64,000 nt of DNA from UBA8079 sp049601915 (GTDB lineage: Bacteria; Pseudomonadota; Alphaproteobacteria; UBA6615), in NCBI GenBank assembly GCA_049601915.1, contig JBMYRB010000003.1, positions 62,001-126,000 of the forward strand, given 5' to 3'. Made by a program: the position numbers and the translations under genes. Below the pieces are notes generated by a model. The model was given only the letters and a program-made list of their open reading frames with translations, did no database searches and was not told the DNA's origin. Below, in pieces: positions 1-9,555 of the stretch (its first letter is position 1; each line of letters opens with the position of its first letter).

Positions 1-2
1 GG

Positions 3-80
3 ACCTGCTTCCTGCACGCCTTCTGCCGGGATGACCTGAAGCCGAAGGTGCGCGGCAGCAAACGGTCCCTCGCGGCCTAG
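3..80 (+). CDS. C-terminal end of an unidentified protein (cut by window start)
   Basis: An open frame enters from the left edge and stops at TAG 78-80, giving 25 visible residues that end KVRGSKRSLAA. The other two plus frames hit stop codons earlier, so this is the only plus frame that could carry the tail of a gene. It converges on the flavin monooxygenase, whose stop lies 10 bases further on. The fragment is too short to assign to a family. It could also be non-coding. Confidence 0.3.
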   Translation, partial: TCFLHAFCRDDLKPKVRGSKRSLAA

Positions 81-89
81 GAGGGAGCA

Positions 90-1328
90 CTACTCCGCGG
101 CGATGGCGTCGAAGTCTGGAGTTTCGAGTTCCGGTACGACCTTCTCCATGAATAGCTGAATTTCTTCGAGCAGCTCGTCTTTGGGCTGCTGGGCCCAGTG
201 CCAGATCAGGGTGATATATTCGCACGGGATGCGCGAATAGATATCCTGCCAATCGGCGATGGCGTCATCGACCGTGCCGCCGAGGATGAACTTGTGCTCT
301 TTCATGGCACGGAAGGCCGCCTCGGCGTCATGGTTGACCGGGTCCACATTATGGTTCCCGAAGACCGAGTAGAAGTTCTTGAAGATGTCCAGGTCATAGG
401 CGCGGACCTTGCGGTCGAAGTCTTCGGCCGATTTGCCGATGCGGGTGTGGCGCACGATGTTCTGCATCTGCCCGTACTGGAGTTGGCGGCCATGTTTGGC
501 GGCTTCCTCCTGATAGACGCCGGCGAGTTCCACAACACCGTCGGTCGGGTTGAAGTAGCTCGGCCGGAACCCGTGTTTGGCCGCGAACTCTATCGTCGCA
601 CGCGATCGCGCCACGGCGCAGAACACGGGCGGGTGTGGTTTTTGATACGGGCTGGGGACGACAGAGATGCGGCGCAGCACGCCGCCATCGTCGATCTCGC
701 CTTCCGCGCCGGCCTCACGGGCGATCTCGTAACCTTCATAATCGGCGATGCCCGTGTCATGGGGGTAGGGCGCCTGATAGAACTGTCCTTTGAGCTCGAC
801 CGAATCCTTGGTCCAGCAATCCAGCACCATCTCGACCCGTTCCTCGAAGATCTCCCGGTTCTTCAGATCATTAGCACTGCCGTCGGATACGGTCGCGACC
901 GCGTTGCTGCCCTGGCCCAGAATGTTGGTCCAGCGCGACTGGTAGCCCCGGGCGAAGCCGACGAAATATTTGCCATTGGTCAGGTGATCGATGATGGCCG
1001 TCTCTTCGGCCACGCGAATGGGATCATGCGTCGCCATCACATAGCCGAAGGCGCCGACATTGATGTTCTTGGTGTGGGCGGCCCAGTGGGCATTCATTAC
1101 CCCCGGGTTCGGCCCGACCTCATAGCCCTCGGAATGGAGATGATGCTCAATCGTGGACATGCCCCACACGCCCATCTCGTCGGCCGCCTTGATGATGTCC
1201 GTCCACTCATGGACGATTTTGTTATAGATTTCGGAGTCACGCCCGATAGGCGCCTTGGCGCGGCGATCATGTTCGTCTTCGGCGGGAAAGACCGGATACA
1301 GCTGGACGATGACTTTGGGGGCCGGCAT
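90..1328 (-). CDS. LLM class flavin-dependent oxidoreductase (luciferase-like monooxygenase)
   Basis: Predicted F420- or FMN-dependent monooxygenase of the bacterial luciferase-like superfamily, 412 residues, probably a cytoplasmic TIM barrel. Family signs are the EHH motif near residue 62 followed by a GPNPGV stretch, a DHLTNGKYFVGFARGY block around 120-135, and a PHPPVF segment in the second half. The substrate cannot be read from the sequence. I chose the ATG at 1328 because a GAGAGGAA ribosome site lies just upstream; an upstream in-frame ATG at 1406 would add 26 residues with no family similarity. The gene diverges from the esterase at 1502. A long open frame on the opposite strand is a GC-driven shadow. 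Confidence 0.9.
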   Translation of the reverse strand: MPAPKVIVQLYPVFPAEDEHDRRAKAPIGRDSEIYNKIVHEWTDIIKAADEMGVWGMSTIEHHLHSEGYEVGPNPGVMNAHWAAHTKNINVGAFGYVMATHDPIRVAEETAIIDHLTNGKYFVGFARGYQSRWTNILGQGSNAVATVSDGSANDLKNREIFEERVEMVLDCWTKDSVELKGQFYQAPYPHDTGIADYEGYEIAREAGAEGEIDDGGVLRRISVVPSPYQKPHPPVFCAVARSRATIEFAAKHGFRPSYFNPTDGVVELAGVYQEEAAKHGRQLQYGQMQNIVRHTRIGKSAEDFDRKVRAYDLDIFKNFYSVFGNHNVDPVNHDAEAAFRAMKEHKFILGGTVDDAIADWQDIYSRIPCEYITLIWHWAQQPKDELLEEIQLFMEKVVPELETPDFDAIAAE

Positions 1329-1501
1329 GGCGTGGTTCCTCTCTGGGATGCGAGCGTTTGTTGTTTTCGGTCTCTCAAGGCTACTGCGGTTGATGTTCGT
1401 CGCCAAGTCGTCTGTCGTGCCGTCCGCTTGAACGATTACGTGAATTTTGCTCTACCTTCCGCCCGTTCCATTACGACATGACCTCGCGTCAGGAGACGTA
1501 G

Positions 1502-2449
1502 ATGCCTCTTCACCCACAGATTGTTGCGTTGATCGAACGCGCCGCGGCTGCCGGGGTGCGCCCGACCCATGAGCTCACGCCCGAGGAAGCGCGGGTGCAG
1601 ATGGACGAGATGTCGCGCGCGCGTGACCAGGACCGCACGAAGGTGCGCATGGTCGCCGACACCGTGATCGACGGGGCGAACGGTGACGATATGACCATGC
1701 GGGTCTACTGGCCGGACATTGTTCAGACAGATATCGCGCCCGCCATCATGTTCTTCCATGGCGGTGGCCACGTGATCGGTAGCCTGAACTCCCATGACCA
1801 GGTGGCGCGCAACTTTTGCGCCGATACGGGCTATCTCGTTGTCTCCGTCGATTACCGCATGGGACCCGAGCACAAGTTTCCCGCCGCACCCGAAGATTGC
1901 TACGCGGCAACCAAATGGGTTGCCGAGAATACCCGGCAACTGGGTGTGGACCCGGCTCGCATTGCCGTGGCCGGCGACAGCGCGGGTGCCAACCTCGCTG
2001 CGGTGGTGGCGATGATGGCCCGGGACGCGGGCGGACCCGATATCGCATTCCAGCTGCTGGTCTACCCGGTGGCGGACTATGCCTTCGACACACCGTCGTA
2101 CGAGACCTATGCGGAAGGCGCGGGAATTCTGACCGCTGCCGGCATGAGCTGGTTTCGCGATCACTACCTGAACGGGCCGGAAGACCGGGAAGACTGGCGT
2201 GCCGCACCATTGCGGGCCAAGGATTTTTCGAACCTGCCGCCCGCACTGGTGATCACCGCGGAATGCGATGTCCTGCACGATGAGGGAGTCGCACTCGCCG
2301 AGGCGCTGGGCGCGGCCGGTGTTTCCGTCGAGCACCGGGACTACCCGGGCATGATGCACGGGTTTTACTCGTTCGCACCAGTGGTCGATGACGGCCGCGC
2401 CGCGCAAATTTACGCCGCCGAGGCGATGCGCAAGGTTCTTTCTGCCTGA
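1502..2449 (+). CDS. Alpha/beta hydrolase, hormone-sensitive-lipase family esterase
   Basis: Carboxylic-ester hydrolase of 315 residues, the normal size for the bacterial HSL (acetyl esterase Aes-like) family. The oxyanion-hole motif HGGG is at 86-89, the nucleophile elbow GDSAG at 158-162 with Ser160, and the likely acid and base are Asp256 (AECDVLHDEG) and His286 (MMHGF). There is no signal peptide, so it is probably cytoplasmic. The start follows an AGGAGACGTAG ribosome site. It diverges from the flavin monooxygenase and is followed by the tRNA-Asp promoter, so it looks like a single-gene unit. The physiological ester is unknown. Confidence 0.9.
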   Translation: MPLHPQIVALIERAAAAGVRPTHELTPEEARVQMDEMSRARDQDRTKVRMVADTVIDGANGDDMTMRVYWPDIVQTDIAPAIMFFHGGGHVIGSLNSHDQVARNFCADTGYLVVSVDYRMGPEHKFPAAPEDCYAATKWVAENTRQLGVDPARIAVAGDSAGANLAAVVAMMARDAGGPDIAFQLLVYPVADYAFDTPSYETYAEGAGILTAAGMSWFRDHYLNGPEDREDWRAAPLRAKDFSNLPPALVITAECDVLHDEGVALAEALGAAGVSVEHRDYPGMMHGFYSFAPVVDDGRAAQIYAAEAMRKVLSA

Positions 2450-2474
2450 ACAAGCGGAATCATGTCCCCTTCGC

Positions 2475-2503
2475 TTGACATAAGTGGGGGGCGGCAGTAC
2501 ATC
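2475..2503 (+). promoter_or_regulatory. Predicted sigma70-type promoter of tRNA-Asp
   Basis: A perfect -35 hexamer TTGACA (2475-2480) is followed by a 17-base spacer and a weak -10 TACATC (2498-2503). The expected transcription start falls a few bases before the mature tRNA 5' end at 2516. Seen directly in the sequence; promoter activity is inferred. Confidence 0.6.
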
Positions 2504-2515
2504 CGCTCTCGGCTT

Positions 2516-2592
<77 letters not shown>

Positions 2593-2618
2593 CCTAGCCC
2601 ATAGATGAAGAACTGCGC

Positions 2619-2642
2619 CAGGACCCTCGCGGGTCCTGTTTT
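2619..2642 (+). terminator. Intrinsic terminator after tRNA-Asp
   Basis: Inverted repeat CAGGACCC/GGGTCCTG with a TCGC loop (2619-2638), followed by TTTT at 2639-2642. It separates the tRNA from the nuo operon. Confidence 0.8.
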
Positions 2643-2851
2643 GCATTCGAATCGGGTGTCAGGTCCGGCTGTTTCAAACAAGCGAAAAGACATGGGCCAC
2701 AACGCCTCACGCGCGTGTTCGCAGTCTTGCACGGCCGTGCGCGCTGGTGTAAGCCTGAGCCCGCTTAATACGGGGTTTTCGGGTGTGCGATTCGGAGCCG
2801 ATCCAGATCGTGTAACGCACGCTTGCGAAGGCCGAAACCAAGGTTTTATCG

Positions 2852-3217
2852 ATGGAAGAACTCCTCCTCGAATACCTGCCGATTCTGATCTTTCTCGGTC
2901 TGGCCGTCGGCCTGTCGGGTCTGATGATCATGGCGTCCGTAATCGTTGGCGCGCGCAAGCCCGATCCGGAAAAGAACTCCGCCTATGAGTGCGGCTTCGA
3001 TGCCTTCGATGATGCGCGTATGAAGTTCGATGTGCGTTTCTATCTCGTGGCGATCCTGTTCATCATTTTCGACCTCGAAGTGGCATTTCTCTTCCCCTGG
3101 GCCATCACGCTCTCGGACATCGGTGAATTCGGCTTCTGGTCAATGATCGTTTTCCTGGGAATCCTGACGGTCGGGTTTGTTTACGAATGGCGCAAAGGAG
3201 CGCTCGAATGGGAATAA
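2852..3217 (+). CDS. nuoA: NADH-quinone oxidoreductase subunit A
   Basis: Membrane-arm subunit of complex I, 121 residues, the usual length. Three hydrophobic helices are visible (about 8-30, 66-88 and 93-113). The conserved ECGFDAF loop near 46-52 is the quinone-site loop of NuoA/ND3. First gene of a complete 14-gene nuo operon. About 200 bases upstream hold no other gene and must contain the operon promoter, but I see no strong sigma70 match there. The ribosome site is weak (AAGG about 9 bases before ATG). Confidence 0.97.
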   Translation: MEELLLEYLPILIFLGLAVGLSGLMIMASVIVGARKPDPEKNSAYECGFDAFDDARMKFDVRFYLVAILFIIFDLEVAFLFPWAITLSDIGEFGFWSMIVFLGILTVGFVYEWRKGALEWE

Positions 3218-3756
3218 CCGTTCGCGACCCCGCCGAAGCCGTCTTCCAGCCGGGTCCCGATCAGGACGCGGCGATCGAAGCGGTCTCCGCGGAGCTGGCC
3301 GACAAGGGTTTCGTGCTGGCCAACGCAGATAAGCTGGTCAACTGGGCCCGCACGGGCTCGCTCTGGCCGATGACCTTCGGTTTGGCCTGCTGCGCGGTCG
3401 AGATGATGCACACTGCCGCGTCGCGCTACGACATGGACCGGTTCGGCTTTCTGTTCCGGCCGAGCCCGCGTCAGTCCGATGTGATGATCGTCGCCGGCAC
3501 GCTGACCAACAAGATGGCGCCGGCACTGCGCAAGGTCTACGACCAGATGCCTGAGCCGCGCTGGGTGATCTCCATGGGCTCCTGCGCCAATGGCGGGGGC
3601 TACTACCACTACTCCTATTCAGTTGTGCGTGGATGCGACCGGATCGTTCCCGTCGATATCTACGTGCCCGGCTGCCCGCCCACGGCAGAGGCTTTGCTCT
3701 ACGGCATCATGCAACTGCAGCGAAAGATCCGGCGTACCGGAACCATCGCGCGCTAG
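3208..3756 (+). CDS. nuoB: NADH-quinone oxidoreductase subunit B
   Basis: Peripheral-arm subunit carrying the terminal N2 [4Fe-4S] cluster next to the quinone site; 182 residues. The ligand motifs are visible: GLACCAVEMMH with tandem cysteines, GSCANGG and the CPPTAEAL cysteine. I chose the ATG at 3208, which has AAAGGAG nine bases upstream and overlaps the end of nuoA by 10 bases; an in-frame ATG at 3187 lies inside nuoA without its own site. The overlap indicates translational coupling. Confidence 0.97.
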   Translation: MGITVRDPAEAVFQPGPDQDAAIEAVSAELADKGFVLANADKLVNWARTGSLWPMTFGLACCAVEMMHTAASRYDMDRFGFLFRPSPRQSDVMIVAGTLTNKMAPALRKVYDQMPEPRWVISMGSCANGGGYYHYSYSVVRGCDRIVPVDIYVPGCPPTAEALLYGIMQLQRKIRRTGTIAR

Positions 3757-3790
3757 ATCGGGCACCGAGCAAGGTATTACAGACACGGGT

Positions 3791-4420
3791 ATGGACGAAG
3801 CACTCACAGATCTCGGCGATTATATTGCCGCTGCGCTGCCGCAGGATGTGATCGGTACCGAGGTCGCCGTCGGCGAGCTGATGGTTACGGTGCGACCAGA
3901 GTCGATCACCCGGGTGCTGACATTCCTGCGTGACGACAGCACCTGCCTGTTCAAGGTGTTGATCGATATCTGCGGTGCGGATTATCCCGAGCGCGAGGCC
4001 CGTTTCGATGTCGTCTATTCTTTGTTGTCGATGAGCCAGAACCAGCGTTTGCGGGTGAAGCTGAGTGTCGGCGAGGACGAACCGGTACCTTCTGCGACCA
4101 GCGTCTTCAGCGCGGCCGGCTGGTGCGAGCGCGAGACTTGGGATATGTACGGCATCTACTTCGCCGATCACCCCGACCTGCGCCGGATCCTCACCGACTA
4201 CGGGTTCGAGGGTCACCCGATGCGCAAGGACTTCCCGCTGACCGGGCGCGTCGAGGTGCGTTACGACGAGACCCAGAAGCGCGTTGTCTACGATCCGGTC
4301 AAGCTGACCCAGGATTTCCGCAGCTTTGATTTCCTCAGCCCCTGGGAAGGGATGAACGAGATTCTTCCCGGTGACGAGAAGGCCGAATTAGATGAGGGAG
4401 AGGGGGCCGAGAGCACCTGA
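3791..4420 (+). CDS. nuoC: NADH-quinone oxidoreductase subunit C (30 kDa subunit)
   Basis: Complex I 30-kDa subunit of 209 residues. It has the family core ERETWDMYGIYFADHPDLRR followed by a DYGFEGHPMRKDFPLTG block that packs against NuoD. The start ATG at 3791 gives the normal length; the longer open frame upstream overlaps nuoB and is not homologous. NuoC and NuoD are separate genes here, unlike the fused NuoCD of enterobacteria. Its TGA overlaps the nuoD ATG by one base. Confidence 0.95.
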   Translation: MDEALTDLGDYIAAALPQDVIGTEVAVGELMVTVRPESITRVLTFLRDDSTCLFKVLIDICGADYPEREARFDVVYSLLSMSQNQRLRVKLSVGEDEPVPSATSVFSAAGWCERETWDMYGIYFADHPDLRRILTDYGFEGHPMRKDFPLTGRVEVRYDETQKRVVYDPVKLTQDFRSFDFLSPWEGMNEILPGDEKAELDEGEGAEST

Positions 4421-5598
4421 TGTCCGAAGTCGCGATAAAGAATATGACCCTCAACTTCGGGCCGCAGCATCCCGCGGCCCATGGCGTGCTCCGCCTCGTC
4501 CTCGAAATGGACGGGGAGGTTGTCGAGCGCGCCGATCCGCATATCGGGTTGCTCCACCGGGGCACCGAGAAACTGATCGAGTACAAGACCTATCTGCAGG
4601 CGGTCCCCTATTTCGACCGGCTCGATTACGTCTCGCCGATGTGTCAGGAGCACACTTATGCCCTGGCCGTCGAGAAGCTGCTTGGTATCGACGTGCCCGA
4701 GCGTGGCCAGTACATCCGGGTGCTGTTCTCCGAGATCACTCGCATCCTCAACCACATCATGAACCTGACGACCTATGCGCTGGACGTCGGGGCCATGACG
4801 CCGCTTCTTTGGGGGTTCGAGGAGCGCGAACGGATGATGGAGTTCTACGAGCGGGTTTCGGGCGCGCGGCTGCATGCGGCCTATTTCCGTCCTGGCGGTG
4901 TGCATCAGGATCTGCCCGCGGGGCTGGTCGAGGATATCTACGCCTTCTGCGAGAGCTATCCGAAGTTCATCGACGACATGGAAAGCCTGCTTACCGAAAA
5001 CCGAATCTTCAAGCAGCGCACCGTCGATATCGGCGTGTTCTCGCCCGAAGAGGCGATGGACTGGGGCATGACCGGCCCGACCCTGCGCGCGAGCGGCGTG
5101 GCGTGGGATTTGCGCAAGTCCCAGCCCTATGACGTCTACGACCGGATGGATTTCGATGTGCCGGTGGGCAAGACCGGGGACTGCTATGCGCGTTATCTGG
5201 TTCGGGTCGAGGAGATGCGCCAGAGCCTTCGGATCATCAAGCAGTGCCTGGACGAGATGCCCGACGGTCCTGTCGTGACCCAGAACCACAAGCTCACCCC
5301 GCCGCGCCGCGGCGAGATGAAGCATTCGATGGAAGCGTTGATCCATCACTTCAAGCTCTACACCGAGGGCTATCACGTGCCGGCCGGCGAAACCTACACG
5401 GCCGTCGAGGCGCCGAAAGGCGAGTTCGGCGTCTATCTCGTGGCCGACGGCAGCAACAAGCCCTACCGCTGCAAGATCCGCACGCCGGGCTTTGCCTTCA
5501 TGCAGGCCGTCGAAGCCCTGACCAAGGGTCACATGCTGGCCGATGTGCCGGCGGTGATCGGCAGCCTTGATATCGTGTTCGGAGAGGTCGACCGATGA
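4420..5598 (+). CDS. nuoD: NADH-quinone oxidoreductase subunit D (49 kDa subunit)
   Basis: Quinone-site subunit related to [NiFe]-hydrogenase large subunits, 392 residues. The N-terminus shows NFGPQHPAAHGVLR, whose histidines line the quinone pocket, followed by HRGTEKLIE and the LDYVSPM region. It starts in a TGATG overlap with nuoC and its end overlaps nuoE by four bases (ATGA). No odd features. Confidence 0.97.
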   Translation: MSEVAIKNMTLNFGPQHPAAHGVLRLVLEMDGEVVERADPHIGLLHRGTEKLIEYKTYLQAVPYFDRLDYVSPMCQEHTYALAVEKLLGIDVPERGQYIRVLFSEITRILNHIMNLTTYALDVGAMTPLLWGFEERERMMEFYERVSGARLHAAYFRPGGVHQDLPAGLVEDIYAFCESYPKFIDDMESLLTENRIFKQRTVDIGVFSPEEAMDWGMTGPTLRASGVAWDLRKSQPYDVYDRMDFDVPVGKTGDCYARYLVRVEEMRQSLRIIKQCLDEMPDGPVVTQNHKLTPPRRGEMKHSMEALIHHFKLYTEGYHVPAGETYTAVEAPKGEFGVYLVADGSNKPYRCKIRTPGFAFMQAVEALTKGHMLADVPAVIGSLDIVFGEVDR

Positions 5599-6179
5599 GC
5601 GACGCGTTTGCTTTTGACGACACCTATCGTGCGCGCGCCGAGACCATCGTGGCGCGCTACCCCGAGGGGCGCCAGCAGAGCGCGGTAATCCCGCTGCTCG
5701 ACCTGGCCCAGCGGCAGGCCGGCGGCTGGTTGCCGGCCGAGGCGCTGGAACATGTGGCCAGCTGTCTCGATATGCCCAAGATCCGGGTGCTCGAGGTCGC
5801 AAGCTTCTATTCGATGTTCAACCTGGAGCCGGTCGGCAAGAACTTCGTGCAACTGTGTCGCACGACACCATGCTGGTTGCGCGGCTCCGATGATCTGCGC
5901 GCCGTAGCCAAGGAGGTCACCGGGTGTGGCCTGGGCGAGACGAGCGAAGACGGCGCATTCACCGTCGTCGAGGTCGAATGCCTCGGCGCCTGTTGCAACG
6001 CGCCCATGGTTCAGATCAACGACGAATATTACGAGGATCTGACGGCCGACAGTTTCAAGGATGTCCTTGAAACGCTCAAGCGCGGGGAGACGCCGAAGCC
6101 GGGGTCCCAGTCCGGGCGCGCGGGGTCGGAACCGACCGGTGAACGCGCCAGTTTGACCGGCGCCGGGGAGGGTGCGTGA
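5595..6179 (+). CDS. nuoE: NADH-quinone oxidoreductase subunit E (24 kDa, [2Fe-2S])
   Basis: Thioredoxin-fold subunit that binds the N1a [2Fe-2S] cluster; ligands appear as Cys88, Cys93 (CRTTPC), Cys129 and Cys133 (CLGACC). Length is 194 residues. The last 35 or so residues after DVLETLKRGE are a Gly/Ser/Glu-rich tail that the compact E. coli protein lacks; similar tails are common in alphaproteobacteria. Four-base overlaps on both sides (with nuoD and nuoF) suggest translational coupling. Confidence 0.96.
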   Translation: MSDAFAFDDTYRARAETIVARYPEGRQQSAVIPLLDLAQRQAGGWLPAEALEHVASCLDMPKIRVLEVASFYSMFNLEPVGKNFVQLCRTTPCWLRGSDDLRAVAKEVTGCGLGETSEDGAFTVVEVECLGACCNAPMVQINDEYYEDLTADSFKDVLETLKRGETPKPGSQSGRAGSEPTGERASLTGAGEGA

Positions 6180-7480
6180 TGCTTCAGGACAAGGATCGCA
6201 TCTTCCAGAACCTCTATGGCCAGGATGATTGGCGGCTCGAGGGCGCGAAGCGCCGGGGCATTTGGGACAACACCAAGGCGCTCATCGAACGTGGCCGGGA
6301 AACATTGGTCAACGAGATAAAGGAATCTGGCCTGCGCGGGCGCGGCGGTGCAGGGTTCCCTACCGGCGTGAAATGGTCGTTCATGCCGCCCGAAGAGCGC
6401 CGCGACGGACGACCCCATTATCTGGTCGTCAATGCGGACGAGTCCGAGCCGGGCACCTGCAAGGACCGCGAGATCCTGCGCTACGACCCCCACATGCTGG
6501 TCGAGGGCTGTCTGGTGGCGGGCTTCGCGATGGGGGCGAACGCGGCCTACATCTATGTGCGCGGTGAGTTCTATTCCGAGGCCTCTCATCTGCAGCAGGC
6601 GATCGACGAGGCCTATGGGGCCGGATTGATCGGCCCGAATGCCTGCAATTCGGGCTGGGACTTCGATGTCTATCTGCACCGGGGCGCGGGTGCCTATATT
6701 TGCGGCGAGGAGACAGCGCTGCTCGAAAGTCTCGAAGGCAAAAAGGGCCAGCCGCGGCTCAAGCCGCCGTTCCCTGCTGCCTGCGGACTTTATGGCTGCC
6801 CGACGACGGTCAACAATGTCGAGACGATTGCGGTGGCGCCGACCATCTTGCGCCGGGGGGGGTCATGGTTTGCGGGCTTCGGTCGCGAGAACAACACCGG
6901 TACCAAGATCTTCTCAATCTCGGGCCATGTGAACAATCCGTGCAACGTCGAGGAAGAGATGAGCATTCCCCTGAAGGAGCTCATCGAGAAACATGCCGGC
7001 GGCGTGCGCGGCGGCTGGGACAACCTGCAGGCCGTGATCCCGGGCGGGTCGTCCACCCCGTGTTTGTCCAAGAACATCTGCGATAACGTGCTGATGGATT
7101 TCGATTCCCTGCGCGAACACAGCACCGGGCTGGGAACCGCCGCGGTGATTGTCATCGACAAGTCGGCCGACATGGTCGAGGCGATCGCGCGGCTCAGCCA
7201 TTTTTACCGCCACGAGAGCTGCGGTCAGTGCACGCCGTGCCGCGAGGGCATGGGCTGGGTGTATCGGGTCATGCAGCGGCTGGTGACTGGTGATGCCGAG
7301 ATCGAGGAAATCGACATGCTCTGGGAGGTCACCAAGCAGATCGAGGGACACACCATTTGTGCGCTCGCCGATGGCGGCGTGTGGCCGGTCCAGGGCCTGA
7401 TTCGGCATTTCCGGCCAGAACTCGAGCGCCGCATTCTCGAACGCAAGACGGGCGGCGCGCCCGCCCAGGCCGCGGAATAG
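6176..7480 (+). CDS. nuoF: NADH-quinone oxidoreductase subunit F (51 kDa, FMN/NADH site)
   Basis: Electron-input subunit of 434 residues, the normal size. Visible motifs are the glycine-rich GRGGAGFPTG stretch of the NADH/FMN site, the ICGEETALLESLEG block, and the N3 [4Fe-4S] motif ESCGQCTPCREG near 347-358 with the fourth cysteine in HTICALADG. It overlaps nuoE by four bases. NuoE, F and G form the NADH dehydrogenase module. Confidence 0.97.
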   Translation: MMLQDKDRIFQNLYGQDDWRLEGAKRRGIWDNTKALIERGRETLVNEIKESGLRGRGGAGFPTGVKWSFMPPEERRDGRPHYLVVNADESEPGTCKDREILRYDPHMLVEGCLVAGFAMGANAAYIYVRGEFYSEASHLQQAIDEAYGAGLIGPNACNSGWDFDVYLHRGAGAYICGEETALLESLEGKKGQPRLKPPFPAACGLYGCPTTVNNVETIAVAPTILRRGGSWFAGFGRENNTGTKIFSISGHVNNPCNVEEEMSIPLKELIEKHAGGVRGGWDNLQAVIPGGSSTPCLSKNICDNVLMDFDSLREHSTGLGTAAVIVIDKSADMVEAIARLSHFYRHESCGQCTPCREGMGWVYRVMQRLVTGDAEIEEIDMLWEVTKQIEGHTICALADGGVWPVQGLIRHFRPELERRILERKTGGAPAQAAE

Positions 7481-7491
7481 GGAGGGGACAG

Positions 7492-9555
7492 ATGCCAACA
7501 GTGACCGTCGACGGCGTCGAGATCGAAGTTCCCGATGGGGTGACCGCGCTGCAGGCCTGCGAGATGGCAGGCAAGGAGATCCCGCGATTCTGTTATCACG
7601 AGCGCCTCTCGGTCGCCGGTAACTGCCGCATGTGCCTGGTCGAGGTCTCGCCCGGCCCGCCCAAGCCCGCTGCATCCTGCGCCTTGCCGGTCGCGGACGG
7701 CATGGAGATCAAGACCGACAGCGAGATGGTCAAGAAGGCCCGCAACGGGGTGATGGAGTTCCTGCTGATCAACCACCCGCTGGATTGCCCGATCTGCGAT
7801 CAGGGCGGCGAATGCGACCTTCAGGATCAGGCCATGGCCTATGGCCGCGACGGCTCACGCTTCGAAGAGCACAAGCGCGCGGTCAAGGACAAGCATATGG
7901 GGCCACTGGTCAAAACGATCATGACCCGCTGCATTCACTGCACCCGCTGTGTGCGGTTCGCGACGGAGATCGCCGGTGTGCCGGAACTCGGCCTGCTGGG
8001 CCGCGGCGAGCATGCCGAGATCACGACCTATCTCGAGAAATCCCTCGATTCCGAACTGAGCGCCAACGTCATCGATCTGTGCCCGGTCGGCGCGCTGACG
8101 TCCAAACCCTATGCGTTTGTTTCGCGGCCCTGGGAATTGTCGAAGACGGAATCCATCGACGTGCTCGATGCGGTCGGTGCCGCGATCCGGGTGGACGCGC
8201 GCCAAACAGAAGTGCTGCGCGTCCTGCCACGGCTCAATGAAGACGTGAACGAGGAATGGCTCGGCGACAAGTCGCGCTACGCCTGTGATGCGCTGTCCCG
8301 CCAGCGCCTCGACCGACCCTATGTACGCCGGGACGGAAAACTCAAGGAAGCGAGCTGGGACGAGGCCTTCGCGGCCATCGCCGACAAGATGAAGGGCCTC
8401 GACGGCTCGCGCATCGCGGCCATCGCCGGCGACCTGTGCGATGCCGAATCTATGTTTTCTCTTAAGGGGTTAATGGACGCCGTTGGTTCGCCGAACATGG
8501 ACTGCCGCCAGGACGGTGCGAAGCTCCCGACGGCGCGTGGCGGGTATATCATGAATTCCGGGATCGCCGGGCTCGAGACGGCGGACGCGGTGCTCCTGGT
8601 TGGCACGAACCCGCGCTGGGAAGCACCGCTGGTCAACACGCGCCTGCGCAAGGCCTGGCTCCAGGGCGGTGCGGATATCGCCGCGGTCGGCCCGCAGATC
8701 GATCTAACCTATCCGTGCGAGAATCTCGGTGCCGGACCCGACACGCTGGAGGCCATTGCCGATGGTTCCCATCCGTTTGCCGAGACCTTGAAGGGTGCCG
8801 ACCGGCCGGTCGTGATTATCGGCATGGGCGCGCTCGCCCGTGACGATGGCGACGCGGTGCTGGCGAACGCACGGGCTCTGGCCGACAACTGCAACGTGGT
8901 TCGCGACGGCTGGAACGGTTTCAACGTGCTGCACACCGCTGCCGCACGCGTGGGCGGTCTCGATCTCGGCTTTGTGCCGGGCGAGGGCGGCCGCGACGTG
9001 GCAGGCATCGTTACCGGTGCCGCGGCCGGTGACATCGAGCTTGTTTACCTGCTGGGCGCCGACGAGATCGACACGGCCGGCCTGGGCGATGCCTTCGTCG
9101 TCTATCAGGGCCACCATGGCGATGCCGGTGCGCACCGTGCGGATGTGATCCTACCCGGTGCGGCCTACACCGAAAAGAACGGCACCTATGTGAACACGGA
9201 AGGCCGAGTCCAGCTCGCCCGCCAGGTGGTGCAGCCGCCGGGTGATGCCCGCGAGGACTGGAGCATCCTTCGTGCGCTGTCCGATGTGGTCGGCGCGAAA
9301 CTGGATTATGTGACGCTGGGCGACGTGCGCGCTTCGCTCTCGGCCGCAAACCCCGTCTTCGATCAGGTCGATCAGGTTCAGCCGGCGACGTGGGATGCGT
9401 TCGGGACCGCCGGAGAAATGGATACGGCACCGTTCGAAAGCCCGGTCGCCAACTACTACATGACCGACCCGATCAGCCGCGCGTCCGAGACGATGGCCGA
9501 ATGTACCCGTGAGTTCGTGTCCGGCAACGGCGAGAGGACCGGCACGGATGGTTGA
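7492..9555 (+). CDS. nuoG: NADH-quinone oxidoreductase subunit G (75 kDa)
   Basis: Fe-S relay subunit of complex I, 687 residues from the ATG at 7492, which follows GGGAGGGG; an upstream extension of the frame lies inside nuoF. The N-terminus is a [2Fe-2S] ferredoxin domain (FCYHERLSVAGNCRMC and later Cys). A His/Cys cluster region follows (DCPICDQGGECDLQ) and then the CIHCTRCVRF [4Fe-4S] region. The rest is a molybdopterin-oxidoreductase-like fold without a cofactor, as in alphaproteobacterial and mitochondrial forms. Its end overlaps nuoH by eight bases. Confidence 0.96.
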   Translation: MPTVTVDGVEIEVPDGVTALQACEMAGKEIPRFCYHERLSVAGNCRMCLVEVSPGPPKPAASCALPVADGMEIKTDSEMVKKARNGVMEFLLINHPLDCPICDQGGECDLQDQAMAYGRDGSRFEEHKRAVKDKHMGPLVKTIMTRCIHCTRCVRFATEIAGVPELGLLGRGEHAEITTYLEKSLDSELSANVIDLCPVGALTSKPYAFVSRPWELSKTESIDVLDAVGAAIRVDARQTEVLRVLPRLNEDVNEEWLGDKSRYACDALSRQRLDRPYVRRDGKLKEASWDEAFAAIADKMKGLDGSRIAAIAGDLCDAESMFSLKGLMDAVGSPNMDCRQDGAKLPTARGGYIMNSGIAGLETADAVLLVGTNPRWEAPLVNTRLRKAWLQGGADIAAVGPQIDLTYPCENLGAGPDTLEAIADGSHPFAETLKGADRPVVIIGMGALARDDGDAVLANARALADNCNVVRDGWNGFNVLHTAAARVGGLDLGFVPGEGGRDVAGIVTGAAAGDIELVYLLGADEIDTAGLGDAFVVYQGHHGDAGAHRADVILPGAAYTEKNGTYVNTEGRVQLARQVVQPPGDAREDWSILRALSDVVGAKLDYVTLGDVRASLSAANPVFDQVDQVQPATWDAFGTAGEMDTAPFESPVANYYMTDPISRASETMAECTREFVSGNGERTGTDG

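Noticed and set aside
198..1481. Plus-strand open frame of 427 codons across the flavin monooxygenase
   Set aside because: It is the antisense of a clear LLM-family gene, and its translation has no family motif. Such shadows are common in GC-rich DNA.
4288..5802. Minus-strand open frame of 504 codons opposite nuoD
   Set aside because: Antisense to a highly conserved complex I subunit; His/Arg/Asp-rich composition typical of reverse-frame translation.
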